From positions 1 through 6,024 of the forward strand of contig CAYYWV010000132.1 in NCBI GenBank assembly GCA_964475385.1: DNA of 6,024 bases, written 5' to 3'. Below are positions 1-6,024 of this stretch, piece after piece (positions within the stretch are counted from its first letter, which is position 1; every line of letters starts with the position of its first letter). The notes beneath the pieces are model-generated. The model saw only the letters and a program-made list of their open reading frames with translations. It did not search any database and was not told the DNA's origin. The position numbers were made by a program, and so were the translations under genes. Origin of the DNA: CAYYWV01 sp964475385 (lineage in GTDB: Bacteria > Pseudomonadota > Alphaproteobacteria > JAAXGF01).

Positions 1-24
1 CTAATCCGGCCAGGGCGGCAGGGC

Positions 25-759
25 CTATCCCGCCGTTCCGTCGCCGCGCAACCGCCGCCAAGGATGAAGGACGTGAGGCTTTGCGTGCTTGGCGAGATAC
101 ATGGCGGCGTCGGCCTTGGCGAGAACGCGGGCCGGTTCGTCGTTGGGACCGAAGCTTTGGACGCCGAAGCTCGCGCGGACGAAGATCTCGCAGTCGCCAT
201 AGGCGACGACCGCCGTGTTGAGGCGGCGTTCGAGCGCCGCCGCGCGACGCTTTCCGCCTGCCGGCGTGGTGTGGACGAGCAGCGCCACGAACTCGTCGCC
301 GCCGTAGCGGGCGACGATATCGGTGGCGCGGACCGAGCGCCGCAAGATCCGTGCGACCGCTATCAGAACGGCGTCGCCCGCGGGATGCCCGAGAGCGTCG
401 TTGATGGCCTTGAATCCGTCGAGGTCGATGAAAGCGAGCACACCGCCGCTATCCAGCCGGTTCGCGACCGCAAGCGCGCGTCCGAAGGCCTCATCGAAGC
501 CGCGGCGGTTGAACAATCCGGTCAGCTCGTCGGTGTAGGTCAGCGCTTCGAGCCGCCGCAACCGTTCCTGCTGCTCGGCGAGCCGGCGATGGGCGTCGGC
601 GGTGACGAGAAGCGCCTGTTCGAGGAGGACGCGAAGCTCGATGCCCTCGTTCCCGGTCGAGGCGGGTTTACAGGCGGCGAGCAGTCGCTCGGCAATGACC
701 CCAGCGTCTGGAATAAGCCGTGGCTTGGACGGCAACGCGAGACCCTGCCGGTTGTGCAT
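25..759 (-). CDS. Diguanylate cyclase (GGDEF domain), soluble, sigma-54-driven
   Basis: Predicted 244-residue enzyme that condenses two GTP into cyclic-di-GMP. Seen: an N-terminal region of about 72 residues with a heptad-like stretch (about 38-72, rich in Leu, Glu, Arg and Gln, likely a coiled coil for dimerisation). It leads into the usual cyclase entry motif DELTGLFNRRGF (77-88). The metal-binding segment FIDLDGFK holds Asp112, and the active-site loop RYGGDEF has GGDEF at 153-157. An intact allosteric I-site, R144-A-T-D147, sits five residues before GGDEF, so product inhibition is likely. There is no transmembrane segment, signal peptide or recognisable sensor domain, so it is probably cytosolic. 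Start choice: the frame stays open to 1038, with another ATG at 861 that also has a fair ribosome site. The sigma-54 promoter at 814-829 predicts transcription from about 803, downstream of that ATG, so the ATG at 759 (GAGGG, 8 nt spacing) is preferred. The upstream frame extension also reads like non-coding sequence. The family call is firm; the input signal is unknown. Confidence 0.93.
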   Translation of the reverse strand: MHNRQGLALPSKPRLIPDAGVIAERLLAACKPASTGNEGIELRVLLEQALLVTADAHRRLAEQQERLRRLEALTYTDELTGLFNRRGFDEAFGRALAVANRLDSGGVLAFIDLDGFKAINDALGHPAGDAVLIAVARILRRSVRATDIVARYGGDEFVALLVHTTPAGGKRRAAALERRLNTAVVAYGDCEIFVRASFGVQSFGPNDEPARVLAKADAAMYLAKHAKPHVLHPWRRLRGDGTAG

Positions 760-784
760 CGTTGAAACCCTCGTTATCGTTCGC

Positions 785-801
785 CGGGGCGCGCGGCCCC
801 G
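785..801 (-). other. Predicted stem-loop at the 5' end of the cyclase mRNA
   Basis: A 6 bp GC-only inverted repeat with a 5-nt loop, CGGGGC-CGCGC-GCCCCG on the minus strand. If transcription starts near 803 as the sigma-54 element predicts, this hairpin occupies about the first 20 nt of the leader, some 25 nt ahead of the start codon. It could stabilise the 5' end or be incidental in GC-rich DNA. No riboswitch fold is recognised. Confidence 0.3.
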
Positions 802-813
802 CATCCCTGGCCA

Positions 814-829
814 AGCAAGTCGCGTGCCA
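814..829 (-). promoter_or_regulatory. Sigma-54 (RpoN) promoter of the diguanylate cyclase
   Basis: The minus strand reads TGGCACGCGACTTGCT. This matches the established RpoN consensus TGGCACG-N4-TTGC(A/T) at every conserved position, with GG and GC separated by exactly 10 nt (the -24/-12 rule). The predicted transcription start is near 802-804, giving a leader of about 44 nt before the ATG at 759. Genes with such promoters need RpoN and an ATP-dependent enhancer-binding protein. In alphaproteobacteria these are commonly flagellar (FlbD) or nitrogen (NtrC-type) regulators. Orientation is unambiguous because the element is asymmetric. Confidence 0.82.
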
Positions 830-878
830 AGGCCAACATATTGATTTGACGAACGATTCATGTGCAACTCCGAGGCTG

Positions 879-905
879 CTGCCGGGCAGTTTCTGCCGAA
901 CGGCA
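879..905. promoter_or_regulatory. Two tandem inverted repeats, candidate enhancer sites
   Basis: Two perfect short palindromes lie side by side: CTGCC-G-GGCAG (879-889) and TGCCG-AA-CGGCA (894-905). Their left arms share TGCCG, spaced 14 nt apart. They lie about 76-102 bp upstream of the predicted sigma-54 start site, the usual distance for upstream activator sites bound by enhancer-binding proteins. They also sit 44-70 bp upstream of the osmC-like start codon, so they could instead be an operator for that gene. The binding protein cannot be named from sequence; no standard NtrC site is seen. Confidence 0.35.
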
Positions 906-948
906 AGATTTTCCCGAGACCGGAGGCCAACGAACGGGGAAGAACGCC

Positions 949-1416
949 ATGACCGACAGGCGCTCGCCGCCCCATACGGTGATCGTGAAAAACGACAAGA
1001 ACGCGCGCTTCGCCCAGGACATCGTGGTCGGCCCCCATCGGCTTCGAGCCGACGAGCCCGAATCGCTCGGCGGGAACGATTCGGGGCCTACGCCTTATGA
1101 TTTTTTACTTGCGGCGCTCGGGTCTTGCACCGCGATCACCATTCGCATGTACGCCGAACGCAAAGGTTGGCCGCTCGAGAACATCACGGTAACGCTTCGT
1201 CACGAGAAGATCCACGCCGAAGACTGTGCGGATTGCGAGACCCGGACCGGTCTTATCGACCGTATCGACAAGACGATCGCGCTCGACGGCCCGCTCGATG
1301 CGGCGCAAAGGGCGCGCCTTCTCGAGATCGCGGGCAAGTGCCCAGTCAACCGGACCTTGAAGTCCGAGATCGCGATTTACGACCGCCTCGCCGAAACGCC
1401 TCCAGAGACCGGATAG
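949..1416 (+). CDS. OsmC/Ohr-family protein (predicted thiol peroxidase-like)
   Basis: 155 residues, normal for the OsmC superfamily, whose characterised members reduce organic hydroperoxides with a pair of cysteines. Seen: the family core GGNDSGPTPYDFLLAALGSC with the first conserved cysteine at 60, on the helix that carries the catalytic thiol. The second conserved cysteine is Cys131 in GKCPVNRTL. An additional CxxC pair (Cys93, Cys96) lies in the middle loop (AEDCADCE). That loop resembles the YhfA-like OsmC branch more than classical Ohr, so peroxidase activity and substrate are inferred rather than certain. No signal peptide, so cytoplasmic. Start: the frame is open from 862, but the ATG at 949 has GGGGA 8 nt upstream and begins the conserved protein; the 29 residues before it look non-coding. 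It is divergent from the cyclase gene and shares its 189 bp control region. No convincing sigma-70 promoter was found for it. Confidence 0.92.
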   Translation: MTDRRSPPHTVIVKNDKNARFAQDIVVGPHRLRADEPESLGGNDSGPTPYDFLLAALGSCTAITIRMYAERKGWPLENITVTLRHEKIHAEDCADCETRTGLIDRIDKTIALDGPLDAAQRARLLEIAGKCPVNRTLKSEIAIYDRLAETPPETG

Positions 1417-1454
1417 TGGCGCGCCGCCACGGGATTAGCCGCGATTTTGTCGCG
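1416..1454 (+). terminator. Possible terminator: two stem-loops after the osmC-like gene
   Basis: A perfect GC-rich stem-loop begins on the last base of the stop codon (GTGGCG-CGC-CGCCAC, 1416-1430). A second follows (CGCGA-TTTTG-TCGCG, 1440-1454). The position fits an end-of-transcript signal, but no uridine run follows either stem, so a classic Rho-independent terminator is not proven. They may instead stabilise the 3' end or be chance in GC-rich DNA. Confidence 0.3.
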
Positions 1455-1516
1455 TGAAGAGAGAGCCTGCGATCTTCATCTCTCCGGGCATCAGGCGAGG
1501 GAAGGGAGATCGCGTG

Positions 1517-1549
1517 TTGACGGTCTCGCGCTGCGGGCACATCTTTAAT
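1517..1549 (+). promoter_or_regulatory. Weak candidate promoter for the eipB-like gene
   Basis: TTGACG (1517-1522) matches the strongest part of the alphaproteobacterial housekeeping -35 element. The best -10-like hexamer, TTTAAT (1544-1549), lies 21 nt away, which is longer than ideal. The element is 90-120 bp upstream of the chosen start, inside the 222 bp gap after the osmC-like gene. That gap otherwise shows only short imperfect inverted repeats (for example 1469-1475 pairing with 1507-1513) and no small gene. Confidence 0.22.
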
Positions 1550-1638
1550 CGGTACGATCCCGCCCCTCGATAAAGGTATCGGAGCCTTTGGTCTATCTCC
1601 GACCGGGCCGATCCCGCCGACGATTTTCAAGGCCGATC

Positions 1639-2430
1639 ATGTTCTTGCGCCGCCTTCTTTCCGCCGATTCCGCGATTCTTCTCGGGCTCGTTCTCGCCGC
1701 CGGGCTCGCCGTTTTTCCGGTGAAGGCCGGGACGCTTGCGCCGCACCGCGTGCTTTACGACCTTAAGGGCGATGCGACGGTCGATCTCGAAGGGCGCATG
1801 CTGTTCGAGCTTGTCGACGCCTGTGACGGCTGGGCGGTCAAGCAGCAGACCGTCTTGCGCGCTTCCGGACTACGCGGCCAAACCCAGAGCCTCATCAGCT
1901 CGACGAGCTGGGAATCGAAGGACGGCCGCCGCTTCCGCTTCAAGCGCACCATCCATCGCAACGGCGCCTTGGTCGAGAGTGTCAACGGCCGCGCCGAGCT
2001 CGACAAAAACGGCGCCGGGACCGTGCTCCTGCACGGTGACAAGGACGCTTCCGGCGTAGCTTTGCCGGCGGGCACCGTGTTCCCGGCCCGTCACACGCTC
2101 GAGCTGATCGATACGGCGAAGCGGGGCGATCGGTTTCTTCTTCGCAATGTGTTCGACGGCTCGGCCGGGAATGCTCCCAACAAGGTCAGCGCTGTGATCG
2201 GCAATCCGCAAGAGCTGCCCGGGCTCGCGGACCCGGCGACCAAGATCATCGCTTGGCCGGTCAGGCTTGCCTTCTTCTCGCTCGACAGCCGCTCGGAGCT
2301 TCCCGACGTGGAGATCGCGGTCCTGATGCAGGAGGACGGGGTGGCGCGCCGGATCACGCTTTACTACCCGGACATGACGGTGTTCGGCACGATCGCCAAG
2401 TTCACCCTTCTTCCTCCGGCGGCCTGTTAG
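1639..2430 (+). CDS. eipB: EipB-like periplasmic cell-envelope integrity protein (DUF1849)
   Basis: 263-residue predicted exported protein. Residues 1-30 form a Sec signal peptide: Arg4-Arg5, a hydrophobic core AILLGLVLAAGLAVF, and an AxA-like end (VKA) before Gly31. The mature part starts with LAPHRVLYDL, then beta-rich sequence including CDGWAVKQQ and SSTSWESKDGRRFRFK. This pattern is typical of DUF1849, whose member EipB of Brucella is a periplasmic beta-spiral protein needed for envelope integrity. Two cysteines follow the signal peptide: Cys62 and Cys263, the final residue. They match in placement the disulfide reported for Brucella EipB. Start: TTG at 1588 is in frame, but the ATG at 1639 has AAGG 6 nt upstream and starts a well-formed signal peptide. 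Its last 29 bp overlap the end of the convergent kinase gene. The family assignment rests on remembered motifs. Confidence 0.85.
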   Translation: MFLRRLLSADSAILLGLVLAAGLAVFPVKAGTLAPHRVLYDLKGDATVDLEGRMLFELVDACDGWAVKQQTVLRASGLRGQTQSLISSTSWESKDGRRFRFKRTIHRNGALVESVNGRAELDKNGAGTVLLHGDKDASGVALPAGTVFPARHTLELIDTAKRGDRFLLRNVFDGSAGNAPNKVSAVIGNPQELPGLADPATKIIAWPVRLAFFSLDSRSELPDVEIAVLMQEDGVARRITLYYPDMTVFGTIAKFTLLPPAAC

Positions 2431-3337
2431 CGCGTCCTTTTTCGAGAGGCCAGAGCCAGGCGGCGCCGCGTACGCCGCTCGAATCGCCGTGTCGGGCGCG
2501 AACAAGGCGGGTCTCGACCCGATCCGAGAATATCCAGCGCGCCCACAGCGCGGGCACGCGGGCGTAAAGCCGTTCGAGGTTCGATACCCCGCCGCCGAGC
2601 ACGATCACTTCCGGATCGAGCAGGTTGATGACGCTCGCAAGAGCGCGGGCGAGGCGATCCTCGTAACGGCGAAGCACGGCCTCGGCGCGCGCTTCGCCGC
2701 CAGCGGCGCGGCGCGCGATGGCCGCGGGATCGGTCCGTTCTCCCCCCGCCTCCTGATAGCTGCGGACAAGGGCTGGGCCGCAAAGAAAGGTCTCGATGCA
2801 GCCCGAGCGCCCGCAGTAGCAGGCCGGCCCCGGGCGCTCGTCATCCTCTGGCCAGGGCAGAGGGTTGTGGCCCCATTCGCCGGCGATCGCGTTGGCGCCC
2901 GCGACCACACGGCCGCCGATCACGATTCCGCCGCCGACGCCCGTGCCCAGTATCACGCCGAAGACCGGATCAGCCCCGGCGGCCGCGCCGTCGGCGGCTT
3001 CGGAGAGCGCGAAGCAGTTGGCGTCGTTGGCGAGCCGCACCGGGCGAGAGAGCGCAGCGGAAAGGTCGCGGGCAAAGGGTCGTCCGATCAACCAGGTCGA
3101 GTTGGCGTTCTTGATCCGCTGATCCGCGCGCGATTCGGCGCCCGGGATGGCGACGCCCACGGTGCCGGACCGTCCGATGTCGCGCTCGATCCCGGCGACC
3201 AGATCGACGATGGCTGCGATCGTTGCGGCGTAGTCGCCGCGCGGCGTCGGCGCCCGGCGGCGGGTGAGAACGGCGTCGGCCTCGTCAAGAGCGGCCGCTT
3301 CGATCTTGGTTCCCCCGAGGTCGACGCCGATCCGCAT
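2402..3337 (-). CDS. mak: ROK-family sugar kinase, Mak-type fructokinase
   Basis: 311-residue cytoplasmic ATP-dependent kinase, probably phosphorylating fructose (other hexoses possible) for entry into glycolysis. Seen: N-terminal phosphate-binding motif DLGGTK (6-11); KNANSTWL (77-83 region); the catalytic-base motif NDAN with Asp105; and the second nucleotide loop GTGVGGG (131-137). The ROK zinc site is formed by His157 in GEWGHNPLPW and Cys173, Cys175 and Cys180 in CYCGRSGCIE. The C-terminal adenosine-site loop VLGGGVSN and the closing HGDSSGVRGAAWLWP are also present. Long stretches, including the NANSTWL, RLANDAN, GEWGHNPLPW and SSGVRGAAWLWP blocks, match E. coli Mak as I recall it. The last 12 residues (KGRANRPPEEEG) extend past the usual end and are partly encoded in the overlap with eipB. 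Start ATG has GGGAG 9 nt upstream. It lies 22 nt after the HAD gene, so the two probably share a transcript. Confidence 0.92.
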   Translation of the reverse strand: MRIGVDLGGTKIEAAALDEADAVLTRRRAPTPRGDYAATIAAIVDLVAGIERDIGRSGTVGVAIPGAESRADQRIKNANSTWLIGRPFARDLSAALSRPVRLANDANCFALSEAADGAAAGADPVFGVILGTGVGGGIVIGGRVVAGANAIAGEWGHNPLPWPEDDERPGPACYCGRSGCIETFLCGPALVRSYQEAGGERTDPAAIARRAAGGEARAEAVLRRYEDRLARALASVINLLDPEVIVLGGGVSNLERLYARVPALWARWIFSDRVETRLVRARHGDSSGVRGAAWLWPLEKGRANRPPEEEG

Positions 3338-3359
3338 GGCGTTCGTCTCCCGTTCCGGC

Positions 3360-4034
3360 TCAGAACCCGGCTTCCGCGAGCTCGGTTTCGATCACGGCCC
3401 GGACCGCGGCCCAGCGGTCGAGTCGGTGGTGGCACTCGGGCGCCGGGGCGAGAAGACGCGCAAGCCTGGGATCGGCGACGAAGTGAAGGCGGCGAACCGC
3501 TCCGGCCAACTCGGCGACCGCGCGGTGGTGACGGGGGCTGTCGTCGATGAAGAAGGCGGGCGCCTTCGCCCGCGCCGCCAGCTCGGCGACGGCCGGGCCT
3601 TTGCTGCCGCTGTTCGCAACCACCGGGTAGGCGAGGCCGTGGCGGGCGAGCCAGCGGGCGCGCGCCGCGCGCTGGGCGTCGGGGATATTGGAGAGAATGA
3701 CGATCTGGGCGCGCCCGGCGAGGGCGCGCAGCGCCTCGGCCGCGCCGGGCACTGGGGCGAGAGTCTCGGTATGATCGGCGAAGAAAGCGGCAACCAGACG
3801 TCGGACCTCGGCCGGCGCGATGGGCGAATCGTCGTCGCGGCGACGGATGTTGCCGTCCAGGCTGTAGGAGGCCCAAGTGAAGTAGAGCGCCTGTTCGTGA
3901 AGATAGGGCTCGAAGCCGGCCATGAAGGCGGCGAGCACCTCGTCCACGTCGCAGACGATCAACGGCCGGGCGCGGCGGATCGCGAGACCGGCGATTTGAT
4001 TCGCAACGGTTCCGTTTCGCTCACTTACGCTCAT
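3360..4034 (-). CDS. HAD-superfamily hydrolase (predicted small-molecule phosphatase)
   Basis: 224 residues with all four haloacid-dehalogenase motifs. Motif I is VCDVDEV, with nucleophile Asp29 and acid/base Asp31. Motif II is ILSN with Ser115, motif III has Lys145 in GSKGP, and motif IV is FIDDSP with Asp164 and Asp165. The DxD signature favours phosphohydrolase over dehalogenase activity. Between motifs I and II is a cap insertion of about 80 residues (FEPYLHEQALYFTWASYSLDGN), consistent with a helical C1 cap that sets substrate choice. I do not recognise the exact subfamily, so the substrate is unknown. No signal peptide. It is the first gene of a likely two-gene unit with the Mak-type kinase 22 nt downstream, hinting at a sugar-phosphate substrate (inference). 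The ATG at 4034 is the first in frame but has only a weak ribosome site, so a slightly different start is possible. Confidence 0.86.
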   Translation of the reverse strand: MSVSERNGTVANQIAGLAIRRARPLIVCDVDEVLAAFMAGFEPYLHEQALYFTWASYSLDGNIRRRDDDSPIAPAEVRRLVAAFFADHTETLAPVPGAAEALRALAGRAQIVILSNIPDAQRAARARWLARHGLAYPVVANSGSKGPAVAELAARAKAPAFFIDDSPRHHRAVAELAGAVRRLHFVADPRLARLLAPAPECHHRLDRWAAVRAVIETELAEAGF

Positions 4035-4171
4035 GGACCAGATCCGCCGGCCATCCTGTCAGTCCGATCTCGAAAAGCGCGCCGGGCGCTCCGGCGGATA
4101 CGCGCTGGTAAAACATGCGGGTAAGAATAAAGTAACCTTCCGTCGACTACGATGCTCTGGTTCGAGGGGGC

Positions 4172-4199
4172 GTGAACGAGGTTCACTTGCGCCAGGCGC
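4172..4199. promoter_or_regulatory. Tandem palindromes upstream of divK, candidate operator
   Basis: GTGAAC-GAG-GTTCAC (4172-4186) is a perfect 6-bp-arm inverted repeat. Directly after it comes GCGCC-A-GGCGC (4189-4199). A further GGTTCGAGG half-site lies upstream at 4159-4167, so the GGTTC/GAAC theme occurs three times within about 25 bp. The block is 62-89 bp before the divK start codon, a common place for an activator or repressor site. Which protein binds, and whether it serves divK or the HAD gene, cannot be told. Confidence 0.35.
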
Positions 4200-4202
4200 G
4201 CC

Positions 4203-4210
4203 TTAACGAT
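4203..4210 (+). promoter_or_regulatory. Possible CtrA half-site upstream of divK
   Basis: TTAACGAT matches the CtrA half-site TTAACCAT at seven of eight positions. It lies about 50 bp before the divK start. CtrA regulation of divK is known in Caulobacter, which is the only reason to flag so short a match. The full TTAA-N7-TTAA form is absent here. Confidence 0.18.
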
Positions 4211-4260
4211 CGGCCGAAGCGATCGATCAGGGGCCTTGGGTCGCAGACGGAGACTGCGCG

Positions 4261-4626
4261 ATGACAAAAACCGTCCTGATTGTCGAGGACAACGAACTTA
4301 ACATGAAACTTTTTCGCGATCTCCTTGAGGCGCACGGCTTCGAAACCCTGCAAACCAAGGACGGCCACGAGGCGTTCGATCTGGTCCGCGAGCATCACCC
4401 CGATCTTATCATCCTCGATATCCAGCTCCCTGGAGTTTCCGGCCTTCAGGTGACCCGCTGGATCAAGGACGACGAAACGGTCAGCGACATTCCGATCATC
4501 GCGGTCACCGCGTTCGCCATGAAAGGCGACGAGGAGAAGATCCGCGAGAGCGGGTGCGAGGCCTATATCGCGAAACCGATCTCGGTCGGCCAGTTCATCG
4601 AGACGGTGAAGCAGTTCGTTAACTAA
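4261..4626 (+). CDS. divK: Cell-cycle response regulator DivK
   Basis: 121-residue single-domain receiver with no output domain. In Caulobacter, DivK is phosphorylated by DivJ and dephosphorylated by PleC at opposite cell poles. Phospho-DivK lowers CtrA activity through the DivL-CckA pathway and stimulates DivJ and PleC, so it also affects PleD. Seen: acidic pocket Glu9-Asp10 in LIVEDNELNMKLF, phosphoacceptor Asp53 in ILDIQLPG, switch Thr83 in AVTAFAMKGDEE, and Lys105 in AKPIS. The opening residues and the VTAFAMKGDEEKIRESGCEAYI block are nearly those of Caulobacter DivK. Asp90, whose change gives a known Caulobacter divK mutant, is kept. Start ATG has GGAG 8 nt upstream. pleD begins 31 nt after its stop, so the pair is an operon, the same order as in Caulobacter. 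Confidence 0.96.
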   Translation: MTKTVLIVEDNELNMKLFRDLLEAHGFETLQTKDGHEAFDLVREHHPDLIILDIQLPGVSGLQVTRWIKDDETVSDIPIIAVTAFAMKGDEEKIRESGCEAYIAKPISVGQFIETVKQFVN

Positions 4627-4657
4627 GCGCCAACGGGGCAAGGATGTAAGGCAAGGC

Positions 4658-6024
<1,367 letters not shown>

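Larger units (their letters stand above)
4035..4260. promoter_or_regulatory. Divergent control region between the HAD gene and divK
   Basis: 226 bp without a gene. An AT-rich island (about 4107-4138) stands out from the GC-rich surroundings and may hold promoter -10 elements for either direction, but no convincing -35/-10 pair was found on either strand. The divK-proximal half is dense in palindromes, listed separately. Neither a sigma-54 element nor a general-stress (GGAAC...CGTT) pair was seen. Confidence 0.5.

Noticed and set aside
64..765. Long plus-strand open frame (233 codons) over the cyclase gene
   Set aside because: It is the antisense shadow of a clear GGDEF protein; its translation is low-complexity Asp/Glu/Arg/Gly-rich sequence with no motif.
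841..875. TTGATT/TTGACG as a -35 box for the osmC-like gene
   Set aside because: No -10-like hexamer at 16-18 nt spacing for either hexamer.
760..1038. N-terminal extension of the cyclase to 1038 or 861
   Set aside because: The sigma-54 promoter lies inside it, it overlaps the osmC-like gene at its far end, and its residues show no domain. The ATG at 861 has a fair ribosome site but would lie upstream of the predicted transcript start.
1469..1513. GCGATCT...AGATCGC inverted repeat before the eipB-like gene
   Set aside because: Arms are 31 nt apart with only ragged inner pairing; too weak to call an RNA element or operator.
2421..2451. GGCCT...AGGCC around a T-run as a terminator for eipB
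   Set aside because: Only 5 bp with a 21-nt loop, and the T-run is in the loop rather than after the stem.
2489..3550. 353-codon plus-strand open frame opposite the kinase
   Set aside because: Shadow of the well-supported ROK kinase; the composition is typical of antisense frames in GC-rich DNA.
3088..3876. 262-codon minus-strand frame across the HAD and kinase genes
   Set aside because: Arg/Pro/Ser-rich out-of-frame translation spanning two real genes on the same strand.
3264..4124. 286-codon plus-strand frame opposite the HAD gene
   Set aside because: Antisense of a HAD protein that has all four motifs; no domain seen in the shadow.
4619..4634. TTAA followed at 7 nt by CCAA at the end of divK, as a CtrA site for pleD
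   Set aside because: The second half does not match, and the first half is simply the last Asn codon and stop codon of divK.

Overview
The window looks like an ordinary chromosomal stretch of an alphaproteobacterium. The strongest sign is the adjacent pair divK-pleD, which is a hallmark of alphaproteobacterial cell-cycle signalling. A DUF1849/EipB-type periplasmic protein also fits that class. The DNA is GC-rich and all genes share a similar codon style. There is no sign of a mobile element, CRISPR array, tRNA or rRNA. I cannot name the genus; a Rhodospirillales-like or related lineage is only a guess.

Layout. (1) A soluble diguanylate cyclase lies on the minus strand (25-759). It is transcribed away from a thiol-peroxidase-like OsmC protein on the plus strand (949-1416). 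The 189 bp between them hold a near-perfect sigma-54 (-24/-12) promoter facing the cyclase, with two tandem inverted repeats 75-105 bp upstream of the predicted transcription start. (2) A signal-peptide-bearing EipB-like envelope protein follows on the plus strand (1639-2430). (3) A minus-strand pair comes next: a HAD phosphatase (3360-4034), then a ROK sugar kinase closely resembling E. coli Mak fructokinase (2402-3337). The kinase's 3' end overlaps the end of eipB tail to tail by 29 bp. (4) After a 226 bp divergent intergenic region with several palindromes, divK (4261-4626) and pleD (4658 to the window edge) form a plus-strand operon.

How the genes fit together. Cyclic-di-GMP is the recurring theme. 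PleD makes it under two-component control during the cell cycle, and the first gene is a second cyclase whose sigma-54 promoter suggests coupling to flagellar or nitrogen regulation. Both cyclases keep the RxxD product-inhibition site. DivK is the single-domain regulator that acts with PleD downstream of the DivJ/PleC kinases in Caulobacter. The HAD/Mak pair is probably a small sugar-phosphate unit, and the OsmC and EipB proteins serve redox defence and envelope integrity.

I did not find a previously undescribed multi-gene system. The most informative signal is the sigma-54 control region of the first gene, which also decides that gene's start codon. Intergenic stretches are all under 300 bp and their contents are listed.
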